From assembly GCF_030052815.1 (NCBI RefSeq), contig NC_079501.1, positions 98,720,190 through 98,784,189 on the forward strand: a DNA stretch of 64,000 bases. The letters run 5' to 3'. The notes under the pieces are model-generated. The model saw only the letters and a program-made list of their open reading frames with translations. It did not search any database and had not been told where the DNA came from. Positions 12,990-26,327 of this stretch are shown here, in pieces (positions within the stretch are counted from its first letter, which is position 1; each line of letters begins with the position of its first letter). The translations under genes and the position numbers were made by a program. Source of the DNA: Hevea brasiliensis (lineage: Eukaryota > Streptophyta > Magnoliopsida > Malpighiales > Euphorbiaceae).

Positions 12990-13599
12990 GATTATATCTT
13001 CCTTGGACCTTGAATTAAAACTATTGATTCAAGTCAATTAACGTATGATTTTTAAGTCCTATCATCATTAGACCCTCCTATCATTGCCCTTAAAGCGATT
13101 TTTAAGCCCTCTAATGCGACTGGTAACTCTAATCCTTCTCCCCCTTTCTCTTTCCTTTTATTTTTTGTTCCTTGAGCTCTGCAACACAAATTTCTCTCCA
13201 TTACATCAGTTGGATGGAACAAATGTACTGTGAAGGTGCACATCCTGAGTAGTTCATGGCTTTAAAGAGGTTTTTGTATTTGATTTGTGTTGATGTATTG
13301 TATGAATTGGATTGTTTTCGGTTGTTTTGATTTGTGTTTGTTTTATTTTAGGTTTTGTCATTAATTCTACCAACTTCTAAGGATTTCTTGTTTTTCATTT
13401 AAGATTTTTTTATTTGTTAATTAAGGCTTCATTTGCTTTATGAAAGATGTTTTCCTTAGTATTTGGAGGAATGAACCAAAAACTAAGTTATTTTTAAGGA
13501 AAATGGATTCCTCTTTTAAAAAGAAGAAGTCATTTTTATTTTTTAAATTTTAATAATCTTATTAAAATATGAAAACACCTACACAAACATGTTATAAAA
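12990..13599. other. unassigned island, no retroelement match seen
   Basis: This stretch shows none of the LTR blocks shared by its neighbours. A 63-codon minus-strand frame (13052-13243) shows no domain. Around 13430-13540 lies AT-rich sequence with TTTTCCTTAG and AAGGAAAATGG motifs reminiscent of small non-autonomous DNA transposons, but I could not define ends or a target duplication. It may be old host intergenic DNA. Confidence 0.4.
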
Positions 13600-13935
13600 T
13601 TTTGCGAAGAATTTTGTTTGACCCACCTGGTGGAATAAGTCTGCAATTAAGGGAATTAGTACTTATTCCATACTGTTACTTTATCGAGAGCTCGGTAGTC
13701 CACACACAATCTCAAACTACCATCTTGTTTCTTCTGGAAAAGAATAGGGGCACCAAAAAGAGCTTTGGATGGTCGAATGAACCCAGCTTCCAACAGTTCA
13801 TCTAACTACTTTCTTAACTCAGCCAACTTAGGAGGGGCCATTCAATAAGGAGCTCTTGTCGAAGCCTTTGTTTTAGGCAACAACTCAATCTCATGATCTA
13901 TGCTACAATGTGGTGGCAAAACTGTAGGTAACCGA
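13600..13935 (-). pseudogene. chromovirus reverse transcriptase N-terminal remnant (antisense)
   Basis: On the minus strand the translation reads DHEIELLPKTK, then [41 protein letters not shown] and LIADLFHQ. This is the start of a gypsy RT of a chromovirus clade other than Tekay (Galadriel/Reina/CRM style). Several stops interrupt it and it lacks the catalytic YXDD region. It ends abruptly at the LTR start at 13936. The sense-strand fragment at 19408-19997 belongs to the same family and overlaps it in protein coordinates, so these are two copies or an inverted duplicate. Confidence 0.75.
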
Positions 13936-16900
13936 TGTCACGACCCGATTCCATGAGCCAGACCGATACTAGAACTTGGGACAGCATAAGGCCCCCGAAG
14001 CCCGTAGTAAGCCCAACTAAACCCTAACCCGTCAATAAGCCCATATTGAGCCCAATTTCAAGAAATCAACCGGATAGAGTTTGGCCATAAAAAGGACTAT
14101 CCAATGGAGAGTTATTAACTCACCCGACCTGTAATCTTAATAAAAACATATTTGGGGAGCTCAGCCCACCCATCAATCATCCACAATCCAAAATAAAATC
14201 AATGGGAGCTCAGCTCTCTCATCCATCATAAGTCTCCAACTACACAATTACACATACCTAAAGTTTATAAATTACAATTCCAAATTGATAAATATTATAG
14301 TCCCAAACTAAATGATATGTTTCTACACATACAGAGGACTAGAATTTATATTTAACAGTATAAAAAATAAAATTTATAGCAAAGGAGCCTGTGGAGAATG
14401 AAAGCAGGTTAAACACAAAGGAAAAGCTCTCCTGTAATCTGAAAAATAATAAACAGGAGTGAGCATTCGACTCAGAGAGTAAATATTTATTTTACATACA
14501 ATTTCTATAACTATCTAATTCTAATGCATCCTTGGAAATGAAATGCATCATCTTCATACAAATCATATTAAGTCACATCAAAGATAATCTGGAGCACTCA
14601 CGCAGTCGTGCCAAATCCATACTCACACATACATATATGGGGAGCTGATCCCCCTACCTAGCTCTCTTAATCCAAGGCCTGCTAGCGAGATCAACTCGAG
14701 TCGGACTTTTGCTTAATAATCCATATGTGGGGGTCAAACTAAACTATCAGGGTATAGACAAATACCCGTACAAAAATTCTTCAATTGTGCTCTTCTTTAA
14801 CTGTAGCAGCTCGCTCTGCTGCTATGTCCTTTTCTCTATCTGCGATAGTAAGTTAAAGCTATCGCTGAGTATATAAATACTCAATGGTGTACAATAAAGC
14901 ATAAAATGCATAATATAAAACATTTATGAACAAATTATCATTCAAAAATCTCATAATCGCATTTCACAATTTTTTTTTCAAATCACATTTATAACAAATC
15001 ATAATTTTCAAAGCTTAATATAGCATAACTTGATCAAACAATTTAATAAACATAGTATTGTCAAACAATAACACAACTTTGGCCATGACACAAAATTTTC
15101 AAACATGTCGTGTGTACATCACAACAAGGCATACTCACCCCACTAATCGAAATCAATGAGGGAGGTGGCTAGCTAATGAGTACTCATCCAAACTCGCCCC
15201 TCAGACTGGAAAGCTAGAGAGGGAGGAAAGTGATCAAATATCAAACTCACCCCACAAGTGGAGGAGGAACATATTAGTATTGCCATGCCAAGTGTGAATT
15301 AAAACAATTTAAATCAAGTTATTCAAATATTTTATACAATTCACAAATCATATTTCATTCTAAACTTTTCATTTACAAAGTAGGCAACACACTATTTTTC
15401 AAATAAGATTTTCAAAGCCATAACTAAATTCAAAACCATATTATTCAAATATTTCATACAAATCAATAATTAATTTTCTTTCCAAATTTCCATTGTAGAA
15501 TAGGCAACACAACATTCTCGAAATTCATAATGAACAAACACATTCACAATGTATAACAAATCAATTTCCATTATGAAAACTATAATTTAAAAATTTTTGT
15601 GCACAAACCTGAAATGAGTCGCCTCTAGGCCTTGACTCAATCCCTTATACCTTTCGGGTCTTTTTCAGCTAAAACACAATATTTATAGTGTTTCAGTATC
15701 TTATTTCACACTAAATCCAATAATTAATTCATAAATACATAATTCTAGCCCAAATATGCTTAAACTAACATTCTTGGAAATTTTCATTTTGGAGTTACTA
15801 TTTATGGTACTATTCAAGTCAATTTGTTGACTTTCTAAGGCTTAATAGGTATGGGAACTTCAACTTCACCCACATACCACATTTTCGTCACTAAATTTGT
15901 TGGTTTTGGTTGTTTATTCAAATTCTAAGTCTTTTAGGCAAATTTGCAAATTTTCAGTTTTGGTGTCTTAAGTTGCACTGTTCCATTGGTCATTTTACTG
16001 TTAGAATTTGGCAAAACTTTCTTCATAGAAAATGTTTTCTATTGTCTTAAGTTTATTCTCCTTTTTGAATCACTCCAATTGGAGTTTTGTAACTCAAGTT
16101 ATAGCCATTTGAACCATGGCTGCCGGATTGGACTTAACCCAGATTTCTGGGCAAATTTTGATTCTGGCAGTTTTAGGTCACCAACTTTGGGTGACCAAAT
16201 GACTTGGTTAATGGCATTATTTGGGTTTGTGTTCTTCATGAAAGTTTTAGGTCTCCACTGGTAAAATTTTAGGTCATTTAGACCTGCCTAGCTCAAGTTA
16301 TGGCCAAATGCATTGTTCATTTGGTCAGTTTGTACAGGAACAAACTGAGATTTTCCAAGTTTGTTTCATTTGTTCACTAGGTTTTGGTCACTTTTTGGGC
16401 ATGCTTCCTAAATGAAAATTGTGTCATTTAGTGTCTATTTTTATTCTCAATTGGTCTCATACCAATTGGACTTGTAAAATTTCATTTTTGGTCCCTCAAA
16501 GGTAACTTGGTCATGCTGCCAGCAGCATGACCATACTCAATCCGAATTTGGCCTTAACTCCAACCATTCCAACACACTTCATTTGGTCACCATTGACCAT
16601 TTCTCACTTCAAATTAGGTCCAAGACATCATTTACAAGTTTCTCACATTTTTGGTCTCTAAACCCTAATGTCCAAAACCCTAATTCACAATTTCCTTGCA
16701 TTTAGCTAATTTAAGCCTTTAATCACAACCATTTAACTACTTAAATTTCATATCACCATCTAAGTTAATCAAATCATGCAATAACACCCACATATACATG
16801 CTGGCCGAAAATCATTCATGGTCCCTCAATAAATTTTTATTTCATTTTAAGCATATTTCTAAGTTAACTAAGTTATAAACACAAGTAAGAAACTCATTTG

Positions 16901-17817
16901 TAACTTAAATCACTAACCTTTGTGTAGCAACTTCTAACTCCCCTTTTCTCCAATTTTCTTTCTTCTTTTCTTCTTTCTTTGACTACCAATCTTCTTCTCA
17001 AGTGATTAAATCAAGTTTTTATGAAGCAATTATGGGAGTAGTTGAGGTTTAGTAAGGATTTCAAAGCTTGAGTGCAAGCTTTAATGGAGGAAAATTCATG
17101 GAGATGAGAGGGAAAGTGAGGTGGCACAAGGTGAAGAAGAAGACTAAATGATATTTTTTTTTCTTTTCCTTTCTTTTATTTATTTTGTCTTATGGAAGAC
17201 CCCAGAAAAAATCAATTTAATTAATTTATTAATTATAGGATTTATGGCATCATGCATGATGTCATCTTCCTACACCTTTTTTATTTTCGTTCTTTTTTTT
17301 TATTTTTCTATTAGTTCTTTAATTTAATTCTCGATTCCGAAATTTTCTTTTCTCCGATTTTATTTGACAGTTAGGTTAGGAGTCAGCTCTCTGGGTCAAT
17401 TGACCAAATTGCCCCTGGCCGGTTCAACCCGGTTTGCAAATAATTCAATATTTCTTCTGGCTCCCTAACCTAATTATTTGACTGGCTTAACAATTCTTTT
17501 TCGTGATTTTCTCTTTTCCACTGTGTTCGTAATGGTCCTAAGGACTGTGGCGTCACATTTTATGGTTCGAAATTTGAGTTTAAATTGACTTCGCAATCTT
17601 TCCCGAGAAGGTCACCCATTGCTGTGACTCTCGGCTCGTTTAACTCCTTATGTTCTGTTCTTCTTATTTATACTTAACTAATTGGCAATTACTAATTATT
17701 TGTATTTATAGCTTATCTAGTTGTCTTAAGTGTGGTTCTAATCCCCTTAATTTTCCGGATCGACTCCGGTCACCGGAACAATATAATTTACCAGACTATG
17801 CAAATAGGGATGTTATA
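13936..17817 (-). repeat. diverged Tekay-like LTR (3882 bp), flanks do not match
   Basis: It starts TGTCACGACCCG and ends GGGATGTTATA (CA decayed to TA). The interior shows the usual order: a TGAGTAT-ATAA-ATACTCA hairpin (14866-14883), GTCGCC...CTTGACTC, the CCAATTGG pair near 16448, modules near 16098 and 16302, and the CATTGCTGTGACTCTCGGCTCG block near 17617. The flanks are ACCGA and ATTTT, and the neighbours are RT on the left and the middle of a different LTR on the right. It therefore does not look like a simple solo LTR. Confidence 0.78.
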
Positions 17818-19406
17818 ATTTTGGCAACATTTCGACATGAAAGTTGGCCTATTTTGTGTCTAGTTTCATCTCCCATTGGCCTCATACCAATTGGGGTCAC
17901 AAATTTTCACTTATGGTTCAATTTACCTACTGCCCTTATACACTTCATCAAATACACAACCATTACACATCCTACTTGCTTCACCTTAACTTTTCTTACC
18001 AAATTTCTGGATTTATAAGGCACAAACATCATTTATCACATCTCAACATGGTCATTTTGGATAGTTTATACAATTTCTCAATACACTAATTACAACCTTA
18101 ATTACATCAACACAATATACACAAAATACCTAACAATTACACAGTTTCCAAAGAATAATTTACATACACTTCCATTAATCCCTTAGTACCAGAATTCATC
18201 AAGTAATTTCATGAAATCCAACACTTTTCTTGGTTCATCAAGGCTGCCAAAAATTCACTAAGTGCTCAAAATTTTACCACTTCCTCCAAATCCTCAATTC
18301 AATACCCAAACACATCAAAAACATGAAATTTACTCACTAATACATCAATTTACTTCAATTAACCTTAATTCCCATCAAATTCACATAAAAATAAATCAAG
18401 CACCTTACACTTCCATGGCTGCCAAAAATTGTACACATCAATAACTCATCAAAACCTTTAAATTTCTTTACCATTCAACTCATCTCCACCTCAATACAAA
18501 CTTTAATAAAGTGAGGTAATGAAAATTAGCACTAACCTTTTGTGGAGCTTGATCAAACTTTTTGCTCCCTATGTGTTGCCCATGATGTGTAGAACAACTT
18601 TAGTGAAGAAACTTAGAGGAAAAAATGGCTTGATCATGGGTTGATGAAGCTTGCTTAATGGACATCCATGGAGGAAAAATGGAATTCATTTTCGGCCATG
18701 GTTGTGCAAAATAAAGAAAATGAATGTTGAAGTGGTCATTGCTGTCCACTTATGGGTTTTTATACCCCCACTAAGGTCCACTAATTGTCCACTAATAATA
18801 ATTAAACATTAGTTTAATCCAAGGTTTCAATATTTGCAAACTAATCCCCCATTTCTCTTTTAATTGCACTTCATTTTTAATTTCATTTTTTATGGAGTTT
18901 CAAAAATTTAATACCATTATTTTTAATGGAAATTTAGGTCAAAATTCAACTCTAGGTGTTAATTGACCAAAATACCCCTCTTCGGGTTGTATTTCAAATT
19001 TTTCGGTGCTACTGATTTGCTCATTATACCGCTGATTTCTTTAATTTTCGTTTTTTATTTGTACAGAATTACTAATTTTTCTTTGACATTTCCAATTTCA
19101 ATTATACCTCAGTAAACCTTTAATTTTGTCTCAAAAATATTTCTCAGGATTCCTCGCAGTCCAAGGCTAGTCAACGGTCCTCGTCATAACTTCCAGGTGC
19201 GATCACCCATCACTACGAGTTTAACTCGTTTAACTTAGTCACATTTTATCTCTTTTATTTTTCCTTAATTTTTCTCACCACATATTTCATTATTTTATAC
19301 TTCCTCACTGTCATTACAGTGTAGTTCCAAACATTTCGACTTTTTGGGGCAGACATTAGCTATCGGAATAGTAGAACGTACGGACTACGAAAATGAGGAT
19401 GTTATA
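17818..19406 (-). repeat. truncated LTR (ends GAGGATGTTATA)
   Basis: It matches the right half of the solo LTR at 40905-44478: GGCAACATTTC..ACATGAAAGTTGGCC corresponds to about 42866, and TGACCAAAATACCCCTCTTCGGG corresponds to 44033. It ends GAAAATGAGGATGTTATA. Its other half is missing, replaced by the LTR at 13936. It abuts directly a protease fragment, so it had inserted in another chromovirus. Confidence 0.8.
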
Positions 19407-19407
19407 A

Positions 19408-19997
19408 GGGTTTTGGTAGACATGGGTGCCACTTATAATTTTGCAACTGACATGTTGGTTGCCTGATTTAGGCTGACTGTGCAAGCAGATGCAGGAAAAA
19501 TAAAGGCGGTGAATTCTCAAGCCCTGAATACAGTAGTAGTGGCTCATGAGGTATCTTGCCAGATGGAACCTTAGAAAGGCAAGATAGATTTTAAAATGAC
19601 TCCTCTTGATGACTTTAATGTAGTGATTAGGATGGAATTTCTTAAGGGGGCCCAAGCAATCCCAGTCCCAGCAGCAGATTGTATTTTGTTAATGGGAGAC
19701 AAGCCTTATACCATCCCTACAAGTTTTAGCCCAATCAATGAAAAGAAGTTGATATCGGCTCTCTAGTTCAAAAAGGGTATCAAGCGTAGGGAGCCATCGT
19801 ATATGGTAGTTCCCATTGTAAAAGAAGTTGGAAAAGCACCTCCGTATCCTCCCCAAATTCAAAATGTGATGGCTGAATTTCAAGATGTGATGCTTGAGAA
19901 GCTAACTGCAATTTTGCCACCCCAACGGAGTACAGATCATGAGATTGAATTATTATCGAGAACAAAACCTCCTACAAGAGCCCCTTATCGAATGGTC
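19408..19997 (+). pseudogene. chromovirus protease to RT start, remnant
   Basis: One frame from 19410 to 19997 (196 codons) contains a protease active site VDMGATYNF (Asp-Thr-Gly decayed to D-M-G), DFNVVIRMEFLK (flap and LGM region) and DHEIELLSRTK...APYRM at the RT start. Three in-frame stops interrupt it: TGA at 19464 and TAG at 19572 and 19764. All three can be explained by C-to-T changes at CGA or CAG. It is cut by an LTR at each side. The same family is present antisense at 13600-13935. Confidence 0.8.
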
Positions 19998-21673
19998 TGC
20001 AACATCCAAATCCTATCTGTAGCTAGAATTAGAGTTACATGCTCCCGAGACACACCCAAGACTATATCCCAAGGGATTGACCATTTTACTTGACCTTTTA
20101 AAATCCAAAATGTCTTCTTTTAACTTCTTATTAAAAACCCATGACATCAATAGTAAGTAAAAACTTTATTTGAAATTTCATCTTGCTTGTTGAAACATAA
20201 TAATAAATAAGTAGAAATATAACTATTAAGTTAATAAAATATCAAATAAAAAATCTAGCAGAGTTTCCCCTGTAAAATAGATACTACCCGGGTTACCTGA
20301 TAGATAACACTCAAGCTTTACGCAAAAACAACCCAAGGAAACCTATGGGGTTTCCACCAACAACACATCTCACAATACCCAAGTATCAAAAATAATAAGT
20401 CATACAATTTTCAGTAATTGAAATATTGAACTGCATACTCAAGTATCTTAAGTCCAATAATAAATGATACTTATTACACCCATAAAGAATTCCAACCAAG
20501 AATGTAGAATGTCTAAATCCAAAAATTTAATAATTTAAAAACATGAATATCCTAAAATCCTAATGATCTCATTGCTCTAAATAACCACCGCTTACTAGAT
20601 CTCCTCCTGTTGTCTATTGCTCCTGTATGGCCTCTCCCTTATCCTTACCTACGACAGTTCATAAGAGCAATCCGCTAAGCACAATGCTTAGTGGTGTAAT
20701 AACCCATGTGTAGTGTGTGTAACATGAGCAAAGTTATGAGAATATGCAAGTGCATGCTTATGATTCCATGTGTAAGAATATTACATCATAATTCTAATCT
20801 ACTTTGCAAATGGCAAATAACTTGATCATATTAAAAATCATATAAATCATGCCAATGTATAATTTTAGTATCTCAACATAACTCATGCGCATGGTATCAA
20901 ATATAATATACAAGGCTATCATAATCCATTTATTAAAATGCATATACCATATGTAACCATTTCCTCATGCCAATTTCAGTCATATGCGCATGCCTTGTTC
21001 TTTCAAGTTAATACCTTGCACTTTGTCTTTTCACATATCATTAAATCAATCATCCCATGTTATGCATTAGTAGTGATAAGTATTCACATCATGGCATTTT
21101 GCCAAGTAATTTCCTTGCCTTTGATTCACATCATGGCTCCTTGCCAAGTATTCATGTTATGGCTACATGCCAAGTTAATTCACGCCATGGCCTAAAGCCA
21201 AGTAAAATTCACGTCGTGGTAGCTAACCACGTATACGCATAACAAAATGACTAGTCATTCCAAGGGAGTATCATTCACGTCATGTCACCAATAAGTACTA
21301 TTAACATGGGTAAAATTCCCCTCTTTCCATCATAAATATCATCCATGAGAATTCACAAGTAATTGCAAAGTAATTCATATGGTTATCATGCATGAAACAT
21401 AACTTATTATCATGCAGCAGTACTACTATAACATAGCAGCACAACAAGCAACTTTCATGACACTCTAGTATTTCCACAGTGATCCATTTGTTGCCAAATT
21501 TTATAGAGACAAAGTACTATGAGTCTAGAAAATTCTTCAACTTGAATCACTCAATTTTAGAGTTGTAGAACTCTAATTATGGATTTTCAAAGCTGTTATG
21601 TTCAGTATAGGACCTGTACTGAGCACAAAAATTTTTAAATTTAAAACACCATGTTACAATTAGAATGGGTTTT
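19998..21673 (-). repeat. LTR fragment starting TGCAACATCC
   Basis: It begins abruptly after the RT remnant with a TG terminus similar to TGTAACACC. It has LTR marks of this window: CTAGCAGAGTTTCCCCTGTA near 20256, the hairpin CTAAGCA-CAA-TGCTTAG (20675-20691), and repeated CATGGC...GCCAAGT units of about 33 bp near 21080-21240. It is interrupted at 21674 by the next LTR, and its remainder is not in the window. Confidence 0.65.
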
Positions 21674-21815
21674 TGTGACACCCCTCACTTGTCTATAGTG
21701 TAGCCAAGCAAGGCATGTCACACTGAGTACCGGAGCGCCTTATCTTATCTTATTTCACTTTCTAGTTCTCAATTTATTCATTAAGAAGATTTTTAAGTGA
21801 AGCTTATACCATTCA
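21674..21815 (-). repeat. first 142 bp of a nested LTR (resumes at 37128)
   Basis: It starts TGTGACACCCCTCAC and aligns with the start of the LTR at 40905. It is interrupted by a second LTR at 21816. The two sides rejoin at 37128, because 21730-21815 followed by 37128-37160 aligns through with 40975-41085. Confidence 0.8.
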
Positions 21816-22642
21816 TGTGACACCCCTTACCCGTCTACAGTGTAGCCGAGCAAGCTATGCCACACGGTGTACCGGCACACTCTATTTTATCTTAATTAAT
21901 TTTTGTCAAGGTTTTGAATATAGTTTGTGAAATATAGTTCATTTATTGAAATTATAATTTATTTGAGGTTCCGAAAATTTTATAGAAAATCTGGCAGAGT
22001 ACCGGCTAAAAATGGAGAAAACAGTTCTTCGAAACCTGTGAAAAACACTTCCAATAAACAAATTCATTCATTCTCAACTCCAATATCATCACTAAACTCA
22101 ATATCAAGATCTCAACAATTTTTCAATTTCAGGTCTCAACAACCTTTTCATTTCTCAAACATCCCTTTCTCAGGGTTCTCATATATAAACAACAATTAAA
22201 TACTCAAATTACTTCCATACATAACCATAAATCTTTATTATTTACATGAACCTCAAATTACATTACATAAATCCCAAATACATATGAGAAAATAAAAATT
22301 TAATTACAAAATGACAAAATGACATCTAGTGTCCTACCAATGCACTGCAGGTGACGAGGTGACACGGACATCGCTTGAATCGCAGATGGACTCACTCAGT
22401 CTGTGGTCTACTGGGCTCACGATCTGTATCTCCAGTACCTACGCGTGGCAAAAGCAACGCGCTAAGCAATAATGCTTAGTGGTGCAATAATATAATAGAA
22501 GAAAATAGCAAGAGAATGAATGTGTATAGAATGTGTATGCTTTCTTTGTTTGGTATTGGTATATCCATTATTTCGTCAACGTTGTTCACTTTTATTCATT
22601 TGGTTGCCCCAAGTAAACCTACACTAGACGACTGGACTGGAT
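21816..22642 (-). repeat. left part of LTR 21816-37127
   Basis: It starts TGTGACACCCCTTACCCG. It is interrupted by the complete element at 22643 and continues at 34834 to GGGAGGGTGTTACA (37127), a net length of about 3.1 kb. The flanking ATTCA (21811-21815) and ATACA (37128-37132) agree at four of five bases. It contains the hairpin CTAAGCA-ATAA-TGCTTAG (22462-22479). Confidence 0.85.
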
Positions 22643-25600
22643 TGTCACACCTTACCCCTCTGTAAGGCATAACATGATCCCATAGAATACCTAATGAACT
22701 ACCGAACTTCACCTACCGATAACTCATTAAGTACCCTACAAGGGATTTTAAAACAATTTTCTTATTTTTGATAAGTGGTGAGCATTTTCTAATAGGCATT
22801 TAAAACATTTAGTTAAAATTAAAACTAGTTAATATTTTTGGTCCATTTTAGTTTTCCGCAAATTCTATAGAAATTTTGACAGAGTTTCCTCTGTATTTTG
22901 AGAAAACCGTTCTTCAAATACATGTAAAAAGCACTTCTAAAAGTTTTTCTCAACCACTACTTCGGTTTCACAATCAAACTCAATCAATTTCTCAAAATTC
23001 ACAAGTTCAATAGTTCTCAAAATACTGTCAATCAATATCATACATATTTCATTAAAAACAAAATAATTTATACACAACCTTACAAATTTATATCAAAAGA
23101 AACACAAACTAAACTTTATTATAAACTTCATACAAATTTGTGTACAAGCTGCTCAAGACCCATTTTTACATGTCCATACATTTATGTGCAATATATACAT
23201 CAAAAGAAGTATTTACATTTAGGGTATAAATTATACCCGAAGACTTCAAAGCAGAACGATCCTCAATTCTCAAGACTCGGTCTGCTTCCTCTAGTCTCAG
23301 ATTCGCGACAAAGAATAAAGCTATCGCTGAGTACTAGGACTCAGTGGTGCACAATATACTAAAATAATCTTTATGCAAAACTTAAAGCACATTCATTCAA
23401 AAATTTGGCTAAACATGAAAATTAAATACAATCATGCATTGTGAGATTTTACATGTAAATCAAGTTCATTTCAAAGTATCAAAACACATTTCATAAAACT
23501 CACAGTTAGATCACGCCATTCGAAACAAATAGAATCTCAATAGCCAGAGGCTAAAGAGAAATCATATCACAGGCTAGCTAGCTCAATATATGGATATCCA
23601 TTCACATCCTCTTCTACTGGCACACCTCAACACTTCTCCAGAGAAGGAATCAAAATTCGAAACTAATTACCCCCACTAGTCGTGCTAGTGAGGTGTTCAA
23701 ATATATGGTCATGACACTGTGGTTTCAAAACTTATCTTAACAATTTGCTAAACATTGTCATTTCAAATATACACAATAACTTTCGCAATTTAAATCAAAC
23801 ATCATAAAAATGCTATAATCCAATATTTCACATTATTCAAAACATTATGCAAAAGATGATTATAAAAGTATATGTTGTGCACAAACCTCAAACGAGTCGC
23901 CTGTTGGCCTTGACTCGACTCCTCGGGTTCTGTCCCGGTATTCTTTTCCACTGAAACACAAAATTTTCCAATGTTTCAGTACAAAAACTTAAAATAAATC
24001 CAAAATAAACTTAACTTCACATTTACCTAGCTCTAACGTGTTAAATTCGACGTTCTCGAAATTTTTTGTTTCGGGTTATTATTCACTGCACTATTCAAGT
24101 CAAATTATTGACTTTCTAAGGCTTAATGGGTATGGGAACTCCAACTTCACCCACATACCACATTTTGGTCACCAAACTTATTGGTTTTGGTCATTTGTTT
24201 AAAGCTTAGGTCATTTTGGCAAAATTGCCAATTTTCGGTTTTGGTTCTCCGAAGTTGCACTATTTCATTGGTCGGTCTACTGTTGGAATTTGACAAAACT
24301 TCCTTCATAGAAAATGTTCCTTATTGTCTTAAGTGTATTCTCATTTTTGGATCACCCCAATCGGAGTTTTGTAGCTCAAGTTATGGCCAAAATAAGTTTA
24401 CTGTTCACGTGTACTGTTCATACTGAGATTTTGGTGCTGGCAGATTTTTGGTCCAAATTTGGTCAATAATTTGATCAAGTTAAGTTCATAATTTGATCTC
24501 ACTTTCTTCATATGAAATGTTGTACTATGTCTTAGGTTTCCATCGGTTCAAGAATCGCCTAAATCCGAGTTTTCTAGAGAGAGTTATAACCATCCAAACA
24601 TTGCTGCTCAATAAAAATTATGCAGAATCTCAGTACAGTAAATTTAACTTTGCTCAATGATTTGAATGAGTTAATGGCATAATTTGGTTGGTGTTCTTCA
24701 TGAAAGTTTTAGGTCTATATCATATCTAATTGCTGGTAAAATTTCAGGTCAATTTGACCTACCTAGCTCGAGTTATGACCAAATGAACGAGCATCGTTCA
24801 TTTGGTCGATTTAGTGCAAATGGCAGCCTGCTATCAACTCACTTTGGTCAATTGTTTCACCAAGTTTTGGTCAGTTTTTGGCCATGGTTCCTTAATGAAA
24901 ATTGTGCTCTTTTATGTCTATTTTCATCTCCAATTGGTGGCATATCCATTAGGCTTGTAAAATTTGAGTTTTGGTCCTTCAAAGTAGGTTTGGTCATGCT
25001 GCTGGCATTGACCTACGAATTTGGCTTAATTTTCTACCATTCCCACACAACTTATTTGGTCATAATTGACCATTATTTCACTTCAAAATAGGTCCAACAT
25101 GCCATTTATGCATTTCTCTAAATTTTGCCTCAAAACCCTAAGTCCAAAACCCTAATCTCACTACTTTGTTACCATTAACAATTTCAATGCCTATATACAT
25201 GCTTCTTTAACTCTATCAAGGTCATATACACCTTAAAGTCCATCAAATTCATGCACACACATCAAAACCCTAGCTAGATGAGTTTTGCTTTAATCCTCCA
25301 ACAATTAATTTATTTTCATTTTAAGCATAATTCTAAGTTAATTGAACTATAAACACAATTAATTCAACTAGAATTTCAAGTTTAGCTTACTAACCTTTCT
25401 TTGAATTTTCAATCTTCAAATCTTTCACTTTCTCTCAATTCTTCTCCTTCTAATCTTCCTTTCAAGACTTGTTTATAATTTTTCTTCAAGAAAATTAAAG
25501 GATTTATGGTGGAATTAGTGTTTAGAAAGCTTAAAAATAAGCTTTCATGGGGGAAAATTTGAGAGAGAGAACTTGGGAGAGAGGGAGACGGCAATGGAAG

Positions 25601-26280
25601 GGAAGAAGGCCAAAATGACTTTTTTTTTCTTTTAATTTATTAGTTTCATATGTATTTTCACTTAATTGACTTGGTCAATTATGGTAGGAAAATTAAAAAT
25701 CAATTGTGACATCATTTTGATGTCATAAAGTAATGTAATTAGCTTTTTCTTTTCTTTTTTTTTTTTTCATTTATCTATTAGTTCTTTGATTTAATTCCCG
25801 ATTCCGAAATTTTCTTTTCTCTGATTTTATTTGACAATTAGGTCAGGAGTCAGCTCTCGGGGTCAATTGACCAAATTGCCCCTCGCCGGTTCATCCCGGT
25901 TTGCAAATAATCCAATATTTCTTCCGGCTCCCTGACCTAATTATTTGACTGGCTTAACAGTTCTTTTTCATGATTTTCTCTTTTCCACTGTGTTCATAAG
26001 GGTCCTAAGGACCGCAGCGTCACTTTTTACGGTTCGAAATTTGAGTTTAAAATGACTTCGCAGTCATTCCCGAGGAGGTCACTTATCGCTGTGACTCTAC
26101 TGCTTAACCTCTTATGTTCTGTTTTTCTTATTTATAGTTAACTAATTAAACATTACTAATTATTTGTGTTTATGGCTTCTCAAGTTGTCTTAGGTGTGGC
26201 TCTAATCCCAATAATTATCCGGACCGACACCGGTCACCGGAACATTGAAATATACCAGGCTATGCAACGGGGGTGTTACA
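22643..26280 (-). repeat. 3' LTR of element D (3638 bp)
   Basis: It starts TGTCACACCTTACCCC and ends GGGGGTGTTACA. It differs from its partner by scattered substitutions, lack of a 36-bp duplication, and a cluster of changes in the hairpin at 24777-24807. It carries the CTGAGT-ACTAGG-ACTCAG hairpin (23327-23344) and modules near 24371, 24578 and 24767. The CTCGGCTCGTTTAAC block near 26095 is partly deleted compared with the partner. Confidence 0.95.
24777..24807. other. 14-bp perfect inverted repeat in D 3' LTR
   Basis: The arms GACCAAATGAACGA and TCGTTCATTTGGTC flank the loop GCA. The partner LTR has a different but also perfect stem at 33323-33355. Confidence 0.9.
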
Positions 26281-26296
26281 ATTCTCCCCTCGTTAA
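26281..26296 (-). other. polypurine tract of element D
   Basis: The minus strand reads AACGAGGGGAGAAT directly before the 3' LTR, with CGAGACGAAATTTATTT upstream, as in element 1. Confidence 0.85.
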
Positions 26297-26327
26297 ATAA
26301 ATTTCGTCTCGAAATTTTTACCTGGTA

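Noticed and set aside
13052..13243. 63-codon minus-strand frame in the unassigned island as a host exon
   Set aside because: No domain, no splice context I can defend, and low complexity in parts.
17650..18018. 122-codon frame as a small protein gene
   Set aside because: It crosses the junction of two LTRs and has no recognisable features; the same applies to most frames under 130 codons outside gag-pol.
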